Assembly: GCF_015471405.1 (NCBI RefSeq)
Contig: NZ_BLVZ01000008.1
Location: 298,079 to 362,078, forward strand
From: Pseudomonas cichorii
Lineage (GTDB): Bacteria; Pseudomonadota; Gammaproteobacteria; Pseudomonadales; Pseudomonadaceae
Length of the DNA stretch: 64,000 bases
Direction: 5' to 3'
In this document: piece after piece, positions 1-8,131 of the stretch
How positions within the stretch are numbered: position 1 is the stretch's first letter
Layout of the letters: the number at the start of each line of letters is the position of its first letter
Position numbers and translations under genes: made by a program
The notes under the pieces: generated by a model
What the model was told of the DNA's origin: nothing
Databases searched by the model: none
What the model saw: only the letters and a program-made list of their open reading frames with translations

Positions 1-2
1 GT

Positions 3-479
3 ATCGTGCGCACCCCGTTGCTGGAGCCCGGTTACGCCACCGAATGCCTGGTGCGCGAGCCCTTCGTGCTGGCCGTGCCTTGCAGTCATCGTCTGGTCGA
101 CAGCAAAAGCGTGTCGGTCCAGGACCTCGATGCACAGCCGTTCCTGATGTACTCCCACTCAGCCTACCCGCCGTTCAACGAACTGCTGACCGGCATGCTC
201 CGCTCTGCCCGCGTTGCTCCGGAATATGTGCAGTGGCTTGGCTCGTCACTGACCATCCTGGCGCTGGTCAATGCGGGAATGGGGCTGGCGCTGGTCCCGC
301 GCTGCGCAACCAGCGTGGTATTCAAGAACGTGGTGTTTCGGAATATCGATCTGGGGGAAGGTGTACAGAGCGAACTGCACCTGATCTGGACCGAAAACAA
401 CGACAACCCGGCCTTTGCGATGCTGCTGGAGGGGATCCGCAAAGCTGTGCGCGAAGGATGGGGCGACAGCAGTCATTAG
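3..479 (+). CDS. LysR-family regulator, C-terminal part (5' end outside window)
   Basis: The reading frame is open from the left edge to a TAG at 477-479, so only the last ~158 residues of a larger protein are present. They look like the distal half of a LysR substrate-binding domain: a stretch on a strong-ligand loop (EPFVLAVPCSHRL), then QPFLMYSH, and a late GMGLALVPRCA segment, which is the typical 'G-x-G-(I/L)-A-x-(L/V)-P' element near the end of LysR effector domains. The DNA-binding helix-turn-helix lies before the window, so the target is unknown. A GTG at position 6 is an internal codon, not a start. It probably regulates a divergent or adjacent catabolic gene to the left. Confidence 0.8.
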   Translation: MVRTPLLEPGYATECLVREPFVLAVPCSHRLVDSKSVSVQDLDAQPFLMYSHSAYPPFNELLTGMLRSARVAPEYVQWLGSSLTILALVNAGMGLALVPRCATSVVFKNVVFRNIDLGEGVQSELHLIWTENNDNPAFAMLLEGIRKAVREGWGDSSH

Positions 480-677
480 GGTTTACGTACCGGACGAGGG
501 CTTATAGGATAGCCGCGCTAGTTTTTTCTGTTAGTTCCCTTGGACAATAACCGCAATTGCCTGGCTATTGAGTCAATAGCCATAGCGTATGTCTGTGGGA
601 GACAATCAGGAAACATAAAGAAACAATTAAATACGAGTACGCTTCCTTGCGCGCGTTTCCAAGCGATTACTGAGTAC

Positions 678-1517
678 ATGACGATGAGCAATCCTGATTC
701 TGTATCTGATAAAACACCTACCTTCAGCATTGCCATAGTCAATTACAAGACTCTCGAAATTACCAAGATTTGTCTGGATCTGCTGCAACAGCACCTGGGC
801 GGCACCCCGAATCAGGTCTGGGTGGTGGACAACGATTCAGCCGATGACAGCACTGAATACCTTCGCACTCTGGACTGGATCAACCTGATCGAGCGTAAAA
901 GCCCTGGCCCGGAAAGCGGCCACATCGCCCACGGCAAAGCCCTCGATATGATCCTTGAGCGGGTCGAAACCGATTACCTTTTCCTGCTGCACACCGATAC
1001 ATTCATTTTCGACAAAAACGTATTTTCGATGATGCTGGACAAGATCATCCAGAACCCGAAAGTTGCGGCTGTTGGCTGTGTAGAGCAACTAAACCGTGGC
1101 ACCGCCAGAACCATCTGGCGCTTCAGTTCCCGACTGTTCAAACACCACTTCCGCCGCCTGAAACTCTCTCTGGGCCTGCGCTCCAAACAGCCCAAGCCTT
1201 ATCGCGAAGAACACCTGAAAAGCTTCTGCACCCTCTGGAACACCAAGCTCATGAAGCAGCACGGCCTGCACTTCCAGATGGATGATCGGGTACCGGGTTA
1301 TACCCTGCAGGACACCATGATCCAGCTCGGCTATGACATCGAGTTTCTGTCGCCACGCAAGATATTCAGCTACCTGGACCACATCCAGGCAGGTACTGTC
1401 TCGGCAGCCGGTGGTTATGACACGACCCATCGACGGGTCAAGATGTACAACGATATCCTGCGACGTATCAACAAGAGCAATGCCAACGGGCAAAGCGCGT
1501 CGACAATGAACACGTGA
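678..1517 (+). CDS. Glycosyltransferase family 2 protein
   Basis: The 279-residue product opens, after a short leader, with a GT-A fold start: a beta strand (FSIAIVNYKT), a helix, then WVVDNDSADDS, the classic nucleotide-sugar binding region of family 2 enzymes. YLFLLHTDTFIF carries the D-x-D metal-binding motif (HTDT variant). It should transfer a sugar from a nucleotide donor to an envelope glycan or lipid; donor and acceptor cannot be read from sequence. The frame is open from a TTG at 540, but the region before 678 is AT-rich and not protein-like, so I use the ATG at 678 (another ATG is at 684). A 2OG oxygenase gene follows after 25 bp in the same direction and may be co-transcribed. Confidence 0.8.
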   Translation: MTMSNPDSVSDKTPTFSIAIVNYKTLEITKICLDLLQQHLGGTPNQVWVVDNDSADDSTEYLRTLDWINLIERKSPGPESGHIAHGKALDMILERVETDYLFLLHTDTFIFDKNVFSMMLDKIIQNPKVAAVGCVEQLNRGTARTIWRFSSRLFKHHFRRLKLSLGLRSKQPKPYREEHLKSFCTLWNTKLMKQHGLHFQMDDRVPGYTLQDTMIQLGYDIEFLSPRKIFSYLDHIQAGTVSAAGGYDTTHRRVKMYNDILRRINKSNANGQSASTMNT

Positions 1518-1542
1518 TGACTTTCCAACTATTGGAGCGGCA

Positions 1543-2346
1543 ATGACTGCAACTCAACAAACACTGCCGATCACCTTGGCTCCAGAGCTTGATTTTGACC
1601 TGGCTGCCGCTGGCGAGCTGGGTCAGTCGCTGACCGATACCTATACCCAGGCTGCACCCTTTGCGCATATCGTCCTCGACGACTTTTTACCGCAAGACCT
1701 GATCGCCAGCATCTGCGAGCACTTTCCCGCCGAGCCGACCGACAACGAAATGCTCTACGAGCGCGGCTACAAAGGGCAGCACAAAAGGCAGATCAGCCCC
1801 AATGAATGCGACCCTCATCTGAAGAAAGTCTTCAACGCCTTCAACTCGGCACCCATGCTGCACTTTCTTGAAAAGCTCACCGGCATCGAAGGCCTGATAC
1901 CTGACCCGTATTTCACAGGCGGCGGCCTGCATGAAACCAAAAAGGGCGGCTTCCTGGGCGTGCATTCGGATTTTCGGCTGAACAAAAAGCTCAATGTCGA
2001 TCGCCGGATCAACGCCATCATTTACCTCAACCCGGACTGGAAAGAGGAATACGGCGGCAACCTGGAACTCTGGGATGTGGACATGCGCACATGCCTGAAA
2101 AAAGTCCTGCCCATCTACAACCGCTGCGTGATCTTCAACACCGACGCCGACAGCAACCACGGCCACCCGGAACCCCTGACGACGCCCGAGCACATCACCC
2201 GCCGCTCAATCGCGCTTTATTACTACACCGCCTCAAAAGGGCCGGTCGACCCCACGCAAAGAAACAAGACCCACTACAAGCCAAGGCCCAAAGACCTGCT
2301 AAGCCCCAGGTACTACCTGAACAAACTCATCAGAAAGAAAAACTGA
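1543..2346 (+). CDS. 2OG-Fe(II) oxygenase, prolyl-4-hydroxylase-like
   Basis: A 267-residue protein of the 2-oxoglutarate/iron(II) oxygenase superfamily. The double-stranded beta-helix core is visible: H141-x-D143 (GVHSDF), then AIIYLNPDW, YGGNLELWD, CVIFNTD, the distal histidine around H206/H208 (SNHGHPEPL) and the 2OG-binding arginine R220/R221 (TRRSIALYYY). All three iron ligands and the basic residue appear intact, so it is probably active. Substrate is unknown; relatives hydroxylate amino-acid side chains or small molecules. A GGAG sits 7 bases before the ATG. It follows the glycosyltransferase at 678 by 25 bp, which suggests a joint role in modifying a surface molecule, but that is inference. 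Confidence 0.85.
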   Translation: MTATQQTLPITLAPELDFDLAAAGELGQSLTDTYTQAAPFAHIVLDDFLPQDLIASICEHFPAEPTDNEMLYERGYKGQHKRQISPNECDPHLKKVFNAFNSAPMLHFLEKLTGIEGLIPDPYFTGGGLHETKKGGFLGVHSDFRLNKKLNVDRRINAIIYLNPDWKEEYGGNLELWDVDMRTCLKKVLPIYNRCVIFNTDADSNHGHPEPLTTPEHITRRSIALYYYTASKGPVDPTQRNKTHYKPRPKDLLSPRYYLNKLIRKKN

Positions 2347-2363
2347 GGGGGGCGTCGCCAAGG

Positions 2364-3368
2364 TCAAAACTGATCGTGTCTCAGATTGGAAAACTGCGCA
2401 TTGCGATTCTGTAGCTTGCGCAGTGTCAGTTTGTAGACGCTGGATTTGACCTGGCTGCCCATCGGCGTTTCTTCGAGCAGGATCCGGTTCGAGGCATAGG
2501 CACAGCCGGTGTTGATCATCTTGTACTTGAGCTGGTACAGGCCGGCATCCATCTTGGAGAACGCGAACACCGCACCGGCCGGGACGAATGCATGCCGAAA
2601 GGCATTGCGGCCCACTGCATCCGTGACCTTGGCGTAAACCGCCGACTCACCGCCCGTATTGTCGATGATGATCTGCGACCAGCCGTTGTCCTTGCGCAGC
2701 GGCATATCCTTCACATAACCCGCCTTCTGCGGCCATGCAGCGCCCATTGGATCAAGATCCGGTATCACGCACTCGGGCTGTGCCGGGTCCACCAGCTTGA
2801 TCGGACTCCCCACTGGCGCATCCACTGGAGCAGGCGCTGGCTTGACCCAAGTGTGAGCAACCGGCAAGGCCTCGGTAGGCACGTAGGCTTTGCCTGCATC
2901 CGGGTCATAACCCATCCAGACACCGGCCCCGCAAAAAATCATGAACACCAACGCCCAGCGCAGCACACTGCGCCGACGTTTACGGCCTGTTGGCCTGGAT
3001 GGCGGCGGGCTCGCCTGAGCCGCCCGAGGCGGCGGTGAAGCAGGCTGAGGCCTGTGGGCAGGACCTGCGGCCGCATAAGCACTGGCAGCGCGCGCACCAC
3101 TGGTCTGAAGCTGCCGACTCCGGATATAGGCTTCCCTGGCCTTCTGTTCCTCATAAGCGAGCTGCGCGTCATAAGCCGCGCGCTTTGCAGCATCTGCCAA
3201 CACATCATGAGATGCATTGATAATGCACATCAGATCCGAAGCGTCGGGAGCCGGGTTTCTGTCCGGATGCAGCTGCTGCGCCAGCTTGCGATAAGCCTTC
3301 TTGATCTGTTCAGGAGAGGCATCGCGAGCGACCTTGAGCTGCTCGTAATGAGTAAGTGTTCTTTGCAT
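2364..3368 (-). CDS. J-domain (DnaJ-like) membrane-anchored protein
   Basis: The N-terminal ~70 residues form a J domain (residues 5-70) with the HPD motif at 34-36, needed to stimulate DnaK ATPase. A low-complexity linker rich in Ala and Pro (90-130) ends in a basic stretch (GRKRRRS), followed by one transmembrane helix at about 134-153. The remaining ~180 residues contain several cysteines and resemble no domain I can name. Likely topology is J domain in the cytoplasm and C-terminal domain outside. The frame extends upstream to 3404, but the residues added do not look like protein; MQRTLTHYEQL at 3368 is the natural J-domain start. It faces the 2OG oxygenase gene tail to tail with an 17-bp gap. 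Confidence 0.85.
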   Translation of the reverse strand: MQRTLTHYEQLKVARDASPEQIKKAYRKLAQQLHPDRNPAPDASDLMCIINASHDVLADAAKRAAYDAQLAYEEQKAREAYIRSRQLQTSGARAASAYAAAGPAHRPQPASPPPRAAQASPPPSRPTGRKRRRSVLRWALVFMIFCGAGVWMGYDPDAGKAYVPTEALPVAHTWVKPAPAPVDAPVGSPIKLVDPAQPECVIPDLDPMGAAWPQKAGYVKDMPLRKDNGWSQIIIDNTGGESAVYAKVTDAVGRNAFRHAFVPAGAVFAFSKMDAGLYQLKYKMINTGCAYASNRILLEETPMGSQVKSSVYKLTLRKLQNRNAQFSNLRHDQF

Positions 3369-3462
3369 ATGTCTTGCAATCCATGGCGGCATGCCATTTA
3401 ACAAGCTCTATATCGGCAAGATTTCCTCTTACATCAGTCTCATGTGGCCAGCGGACAGACTG

Positions 3463-3494
3463 AAATGCCCGGATCCTTGGATCCGGGCATTTTT
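3463..3494. terminator. Strong bidirectional hairpin terminator without an adjacent gene end
   Basis: A perfect 14-bp inverted repeat (3463-3476 and 3479-3492) with a two-base spacer and T-runs on both sides. On either strand it would fold as AAATGCCCGGATCC... hairpin followed by U residues. The nearest gene starts, rather than ends, here (J-domain gene on the minus strand at 3368), so what it terminates is unclear. Confidence 0.75.
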
Positions 3495-4032
3495 GAAGCA
3501 TTAGTTCAGATTAAAAATGACCACTTTCCAGACAACCCCCGACCAGCGGTTTACTGCACTACCGTAGCCAGGTCTCGATCCCTCGAATACCAACGACAAT
3601 CCTTGTCTTGTCGGCTGAAAAGCCAACAACCCTTTCCGTTACTGCCAGTGGTCCGGGCCGTTGAAACCAAGCTTATGCAAGCCCCGGCAGCCCCGCAAAC
3701 GGTGGCAAATGGCCGATCTCTATCCCGAGAGGAATACCAGTCCGAATGGCCACTATTCCTCAAGTACCTGATTCAAAAGGCCTACTCAAAAAGTCCGAAT
3801 ACCACACAAGCATCAGCCACCCGCCAAAGCGCCCAAGACAACGCCTCCCCTCCTTACTTTCAACACCACCCTCCAGCCCCATCGCCCAGCAACCGGGGAA
3901 ATCCCCTACGCACCGACCTCCCGCTATCCTGCATTCAGGCCATGAGCCACAAGGGTTTTCAGTTTTTTTCAACCGAATCAGACAGCTAGGCTTTACAAGC
4001 GCAACAGACTCTATATACTCGCAGCCCATTAC
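3495..4032. other. Non-coding stretch before tRNA-Thr
   Basis: About 540 bases, AC-rich on the plus strand. Several frames are open for 70-180 codons but their products are low-complexity or cysteine-rich in a way typical of translated non-coding DNA, and none has a ribosome binding site. The last ~60 bases (TTTTTTTCAACCG... to CTATATACTCGCAG) probably contain the tRNA promoter, with a TATATACT-like -10 about 20 bases before the tRNA. Confidence 0.5.
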
Positions 4033-4085
<53 letters not shown>

Positions 4086-4108
<23 letters not shown>

Positions 4109-4159
4109 TACGAAGTACCAAGAAAGGCTCACCGAAAGGTGGGCCTTTTTTGTTTGTGG
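4086..4159 (+). repeat. Left island repeat (attL-like): tRNA-Thr 3' end plus terminator
   Basis: From TTCGACTCCTGGTGC in the T-arm to TTTGTGG after the terminator, this stretch recurs at 11587-11657 with a 3-base gap and a few substitutions. The repeat distance is 7501 bp. Tyrosine recombinases commonly integrate at tRNA 3' ends and leave such repeats, so this is read as the left boundary of the island. Confidence 0.75.
4123..4154 (+). terminator. Rho-independent terminator of tRNA-Thr
   Basis: AAGGCTCACC-GAAA-GGTGGGCC hairpin followed by six T residues directly after the tRNA. The same terminator recurs at 11624-11650 as part of the att repeat. Confidence 0.8.
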
Positions 4160-4236
4160 CGCAGTTTGTGGGAGGGAGCTTGCTCGCGACGGGGCCAGTG
4201 AAACTCTCGACCCCATCAGCCCAGACTTCCACCAGA

Positions 4237-4380
4237 TGTAGGACTCTTCTGAACTTCGAGGATACCCGCAGCAACCGCTTGTAGATGCCTGACGCCGCGA
4301 CTACCTTCCTGCCTGTCGCGAAACCAGCGACCGGGTTTAGTCGCCCGAACATCGTCAAGCCAGAATGCGCCCCTATCCAG
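4237..4380. repeat. Diverged 145-bp direct repeat, left copy
   Basis: Begins TGTAGGACTCTTCTGAACTT and ends CCCCTATCCAG. About 85 percent identical by eye to 11730-11874. On the minus strand this copy keeps a frame open through the whole repeat, whereas the right copy has a one-base insertion that breaks it. It lies 5' of the DUF6124 leader and outside any convincing gene. The two copies probably represent the tRNA-flanking DNA of the recipient and of the strain the island came from. Confidence 0.7.
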
Positions 4381-4411
4381 CGCCCGCGTCCTTGAGACCG
4401 GCGTGATGTTT

Positions 4412-4492
4412 TATGGTGGCTATGCACGGGGCACCTTCGGGTGCGCCGGGTGCTTGACGTCCCGGTCGACTAACCCGCGCATAGCCGCCACC
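4412..4492 (+). promoter_or_regulatory. Structured RNA leader of the DUF6124 gene
   Basis: Nested inverted repeats: GGTGGCTATGC (4415-4425) pairs with GCATAGCCGCC (4479-4489) with one G-U wobble; inside, GCACC-TTCG-GGTGC (4431-4444) is a tetraloop hairpin, and CCGGG pairs with CCCGG (around 4446-4464). The element ends about 50 bases before the ATG at 4543. Folded leaders of this kind are found before many Pseudomonas DUF3077/DUF6124 genes; ligand or partner is not known to me. Confidence 0.6.
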
Positions 4493-4542
4493 TTTCGTTT
4501 AGTCGCGAAACGTGATGGCTCAACCACGTCAAGGACGTCACC

Positions 4543-4803
4543 ATGATCAGCACTACGCCACACCAAGCTCACGACATCAGCGTCGGCCTGTTCAACGTAA
4601 AGCCAGGCATCAAGATTGAAGATGCCTTGGGGCTTGCCTCTGAATATCTACTTTGCGCAGGGGCAACCGCTTACGAGACTGTGGATAACAGCACAAAGGA
4701 GTTTCGGCCATTGGCCCAGGCAGTGGTGCATCAGATAGAGGCAGCGCGGGCATTGGTTCAGGCGGCGGTGGCGGAGCTGGAAGACAGGAAGAAGGCGGTA
4801 TGA
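4543..4803 (+). CDS. DUF6124 (DUF3077) family small protein
   Basis: 86 residues, full length for the family. The family pattern is visible: an N-terminal FNVKPGI(K)-type segment followed by a predicted helical region (IEDALGLASEYLLCAGATAYE), then a second helix rich in Ala/Glu (AAVAELED). No catalytic motif. Cytoplasmic, function unknown; Pseudomonas genomes carry many copies. AAGGA lies 7 bases before the ATG. It sits just downstream of a folded leader, which suggests post-transcriptional control, and inside the tRNA-Thr island near its left end, so it may have travelled with the island or belong to the donor flank. Confidence 0.75.
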   Translation: MISTTPHQAHDISVGLFNVKPGIKIEDALGLASEYLLCAGATAYETVDNSTKEFRPLAQAVVHQIEAARALVQAAVAELEDRKKAV

Positions 4804-5353
4804 AAGTCTGTATGAGTTCGTGTCCTGTGATGGATGCATATTTCTAAGAGGGTATCCCCTCCATAGCTGCCCTGAGGCACCTATCAGCTTGGCCATTTCT
4901 TGCGCCAACCTTCGCCCGTCTCTTTCTTCAGGAAAGAGACGGGCGCTCCTACTGCTGCAGCTCAACTCGTATGAGGCTTTGCGGCATTCCGCCTCGTGAC
5001 AAACACCGAAGTCACCAGCAACAGCGATGCAGATGATGATGCCGCAGACCAGGGAATGGACTGCACCTGACTGACAGTCAGGCATGCCCCAGTCGTCCCA
5101 TTGCTGCTTGCACCTGGCTCAGGATCCTCAGGCGCTGGTCTCGTCAGCCAGTGCTGCCTCCACCCGCCCACCGGTAACGGTGTTCAGGAGGCCAGATCAT
5201 GAGATGTCCTTGCTCCCGGTTGTAAGGAGCCGCCAGTCCCGCGTAGTGGACATTCCCCACAGGTCGCAGGGGCCTTGATCCCTGATAACACTCAGCATTC
5301 TTGGCGGGATGACGTGGGGCGAGGATCGGAGAACGGCAGATGAGGTGACCGAT
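4804..5353. other. Gene-poor stretch with a hairpin and possible decayed minus-strand ORFs
   Basis: No convincing intact gene. A perfect 13-bp inverted repeat (4913-4925 with 4933-4945) lacks a T-run. On the minus strand there are short frames at 5197-5298 (33 codons) and 5144-5200 (18 codons) overlapping as ATGA, and a frame ending at 4962 with one hydrophobic segment (SASLLLVTSVFV) but no clear start. These could be remnants of a small phage or plasmid operon, or chance. Confidence 0.4.
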
Positions 5354-6334
5354 ATGGCACTGGTGGGTAGGCGCGACGGCCGCAATTTTGGCTACGGCAG
5401 GCAATTGAGCTATGCAGGGCCGCAGGCACTGAAAGACATGTTCGGTGGCGGTCATTACGGCACTGTGAAGGCACACTGTGATCGTTGGTTAGCATTCGTG
5501 AAGTGGTGCCGCTCCGAACAGGGGCCTGGTATCAATGATGCCAGGCAGATTGATCGGAAGGTGTTGGCCGATTATGCGGCGTATCTGAGCGACGTGGTTA
5601 GGCGCGGTGAGCTTGCTGTCAGCACCGCACAAAACCGGCTATCCAGCGTTAACAGAACCATGGCGGCGCTTCGCGGTGATCAGTGCGTGAAATTGTCCAG
5701 CCCGAGCAAGGCGTTGGGCATGCAGCGCACTGGCGTTCGCGAATCGGTGCCGCAAGGCCAAGACCGCGAACAGGTTCAGCAGATCGCCCATGCGCTTTGC
5801 CTCCATCATCAGCAACGGGCCGCCGCGATTGTTCTGCTAGCGCGAGCCACCGGCATGCGTTTGCGTGAGGCCATCTTGGCGGATCTGCCACGACTAAGCC
5901 GTGAGGCTAACGAACTAGGCACGATTAACATTCAGGAAGGTACCAAAGGCGGCCGCGTCGGGGCTTCAGCGCCCCGTTGGATTACGGTGAACGACCATGT
6001 CCGCGAGGCGCTTGGGTTTGCACAACAGGTTTCGCCTGCGGGTAGCCGCAACATGATTGCGCCACACGAAAGCTACCTAAGTCTTCTGCAACAACTTATC
6101 CGCCCGGCGCGGGACATCCTGCATGCACTCAACCTCAAAGGCTTCCACGAGCTACGTACGGCGTACGCATGTGAGCGCTATGAGCAAATTACCCAACATC
6201 GCGCACCTCTCAACGGCGGCCAATGCTGGCAGGTAGATCGGAACCTTGATCGTGAGGCCCGGAGGCAAATCAGTTATGAGCTGGGGCACGGCAGGATCGA
6301 CGTGGTCGCTGCTTACATTGGCGGGCGAGCTTGA
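5354..6334 (+). CDS. Tyrosine recombinase, integrase-domain protein of the island
   Basis: 326 residues from an ATG at 5354 that follows GAGGTG by about 8 bases; the frame is open from 5309 but MALVGRRDGRNFGYG is the family's usual start. The N-terminal half (to ~150) is a SAM-like core-binding domain with a conserved GGGHYGTV segment. The C-terminal half carries the catalytic set: Arg in ARATGMRLREA (~169), H-x-x-R in FHELR (~265-268), His in LGHGR (~312) and the nucleophilic Tyr in VAAYIGG (~321). It belongs to the Integrase_1/Phage_int_SAM_2 type common in Pseudomonas islands. It is the obvious candidate for integration at tRNA-Thr, about 1.2 kb away. Confidence 0.85.
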   Translation: MALVGRRDGRNFGYGRQLSYAGPQALKDMFGGGHYGTVKAHCDRWLAFVKWCRSEQGPGINDARQIDRKVLADYAAYLSDVVRRGELAVSTAQNRLSSVNRTMAALRGDQCVKLSSPSKALGMQRTGVRESVPQGQDREQVQQIAHALCLHHQQRAAAIVLLARATGMRLREAILADLPRLSREANELGTINIQEGTKGGRVGASAPRWITVNDHVREALGFAQQVSPAGSRNMIAPHESYLSLLQQLIRPARDILHALNLKGFHELRTAYACERYEQITQHRAPLNGGQCWQVDRNLDREARRQISYELGHGRIDVVAAYIGGRA

Positions 6335-6360
6335 TCATGTCATTTGATATGGAGGTGTTC

Positions 6361-6606
6361 ATGGCTGGCGTGCTGACCGGCTCGCACGCAACTCGGCAAC
6401 GCCATGTGCGGCAGGCGAAAATCATCCAGGCTGAGATTGCCGCGCGCTGGCAGCGAGAGACGCCTTGGGTTTGGCAGAGAAAGCATGTCGCGTGGTTTCT
6501 CGATCATCGGATGAGCCAGCGCAGTGAAGCGACGCGGTATTACTACGTGCTGACGGCCCGGCTGCTCGCTCGTCGCCTAGAAAAGTCATGGGTGTTCAGG
6601 CTCTAA
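6361..6606 (+). CDS. Small basic protein next to the integrase
   Basis: 81 residues from an ATG at 6361, which has GGAGG 5 bases upstream; the frame is also open from TTG 6331 and ATG 6337. The product is basic and helical with an aromatic motif (SEATRYYYVLTARLL), and starts 26 bp after the integrase stop, so it is probably in the same transcript. Small proteins of this layout often follow this integrase class in Pseudomonas islands; they could be accessory DNA-binding factors such as directionality factors, but I see no recognised helix-turn-helix. Confidence 0.6.
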   Translation: MAGVLTGSHATRQRHVRQAKIIQAEIAARWQRETPWVWQRKHVAWFLDHRMSQRSEATRYYYVLTARLLARRLEKSWVFRL

Positions 6607-6903
6607 GCGAGGAGCTGATTTTTGATAATCGTCATGGAAGGCACTCAACCGGAAGCGAACCGCCAAGGGGCCCGGCTCATGGCTTGCCCAGGGTGGGTCC
6701 GGCGCCTCGGCGAAAAAGATGGCATTAGGATATTGCTCCATGCTATCTACTGTGTATGTTCAGCAAAAACCTGTCATCTCCTCGATGACGCATGTTCGGA
6801 TTATCGCGAGTGCTCATCAGCGTCAACGGATGGCAGGACTTTGACCAGCTTGTATTACTAATTGTAAAAAAATCTCTCATAACACATAGCAGATGGACAT
6901 GCC
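6607..6903. other. Spacer before the nuclease/HerA genes
   Basis: A 79-codon frame (6622-6861) is open here, but it is cysteine-rich and without a good ribosome site, so I do not call it. GC content falls sharply from about 6730 onward. The final part (AATTGTAAAAAAATCTCTCATAAC) is a plausible promoter region for the 6904 gene. Confidence 0.4.
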
Positions 6904-8115
6904 ATGACCGACAGAAGTGCAGTTGATACTATCCGAGGGTATTTTTACCAGTTTGATCTGTCCATCCTCAGCGTCTTGCAACTGCCGTCACTGGAAGACT
7001 CCATTGAAATCGAGTGCGTCGAGGACATTGATATCCGGACCGCAAATGACGTCACTGCTACGCAGTGCAAGTATTATGCGAAGACCGAATACAACCATTC
7101 CGTTATAAAAGACGCAGTCAAGCATATGCTATCCCATTTCAAGGAAACTTTGACAGGAACGAAATCTAAAGTCTCTTACTCAATTAGAGGGCACTATGCC
7201 TGTGGCCAGGAAAAACTGGACGCTGGTGTAGATATCGATTTTCTGAAGAAGCACTTCCTGACCTACACGAAAGAGAAAATCACCTACTACCATCACGTGG
7301 AGTTAGGTCTTTCCGATACTGAACTTGAAGAGTTCCTTAAGCTTTTGAGCATCGACATTAGGGCAAAAGCATTTGATCAACAATTTGGAGAGGTTATCGC
7401 GGCCCTCCAGGCGGCGCTCGGAGGGACGAAATTTTCAGCCGAGTATTTCTTCTACAATAACGCGCTTGCGATCATTCGTGACTTATCGATCAAAGCTGCG
7501 ACGAAAGACCGAGTAATTACGAAGAAACAATTCTTGGCCAGGATCAACACTTCTAGCATTCTGTTCAATGAGTGGTTTGTCGAGAAGAAAGGCAAGAAAG
7601 CTCACTTAGCAATGCTTCGCAGTGAGTATTTTACGGAGCTGAATATTTCAGCGCACGAGCGCTTTTTCATGCTACAGGTAGACACGAATTCATATGAGCG
7701 AGGCGAACTCAAAGAGTTAATCTTTGAAATTTCAAAAAAATGGTCAAAATTGTCTGTACGTGAACCTTCTCCTTTCTGCCCATACATATATATTCACGGA
7801 GTCTCAGACTGCGAACTGATCAATCTGAAGAGAGAACTTAGCACAGAAGGGTTCAAGGTAATTGACGGTCACGACTTCCAAGGGGCGGAGTTCAGCCACC
7901 AATCGATAGTTCAGAAGGCAACGCACGGCAACGGCATTAAGATCAAGGTGTTGAACACACTTCCCAATGTCGAGGAAACCGTAAACACTATTACAAAGAC
8001 ACGGCGGGTCTACCAATTTCACTTAGGCAACTCTTACTTCCAGTATGACAATCCCGCGGTCCGGCACATAAAGATTCAAGTAGAACGGCTGACGGACGTC
8101 AAATCAATAATCTAA
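6904..8115 (+). CDS. Putative nuclease of a HerA-linked defence pair (DUF4297/Cap4-like)
   Basis: 403 residues. The first ~60 show the pattern of DUF4297/Cap4-type restriction-like nucleases: a GYFYQ segment (12-16), an acidic strand (IEIECVEDIDI, with E40/D41) and a Q54-x-K56 motif (TQCKYY), i.e. the (D/E)...QxK active site of this fold. Residues 60-130 continue the domain. The C-terminal ~270 residues resemble nothing I can name and would be the part that docks onto the ATPase. The next gene, a HerA-type ATPase, starts 16 bp downstream. Known DUF4297-HerA pairs assemble into a large complex that degrades DNA on phage infection. Lower GC and different codon use than the flanking genes support recent transfer. 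Exact family is inferred from motifs only. Confidence 0.6.
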   Translation: MTDRSAVDTIRGYFYQFDLSILSVLQLPSLEDSIEIECVEDIDIRTANDVTATQCKYYAKTEYNHSVIKDAVKHMLSHFKETLTGTKSKVSYSIRGHYACGQEKLDAGVDIDFLKKHFLTYTKEKITYYHHVELGLSDTELEEFLKLLSIDIRAKAFDQQFGEVIAALQAALGGTKFSAEYFFYNNALAIIRDLSIKAATKDRVITKKQFLARINTSSILFNEWFVEKKGKKAHLAMLRSEYFTELNISAHERFFMLQVDTNSYERGELKELIFEISKKWSKLSVREPSPFCPYIYIHGVSDCELINLKRELSTEGFKVIDGHDFQGAEFSHQSIVQKATHGNGIKIKVLNTLPNVEETVNTITKTRRVYQFHLGNSYFQYDNPAVRHIKIQVERLTDVKSII

Positions 8116-8131
8116 CCGCAGGGACGTGAAT

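Noticed and set aside
3444..3989. 181-codon plus-strand frame
   Set aside because: It begins in a terminator hairpin, has no ribosome site, and the composition is that of non-coding DNA.
6622..6861. 79-codon frame after the integrase-associated gene
   Set aside because: Cysteine-rich, no ribosome site, GC drops within it; not protein-like.
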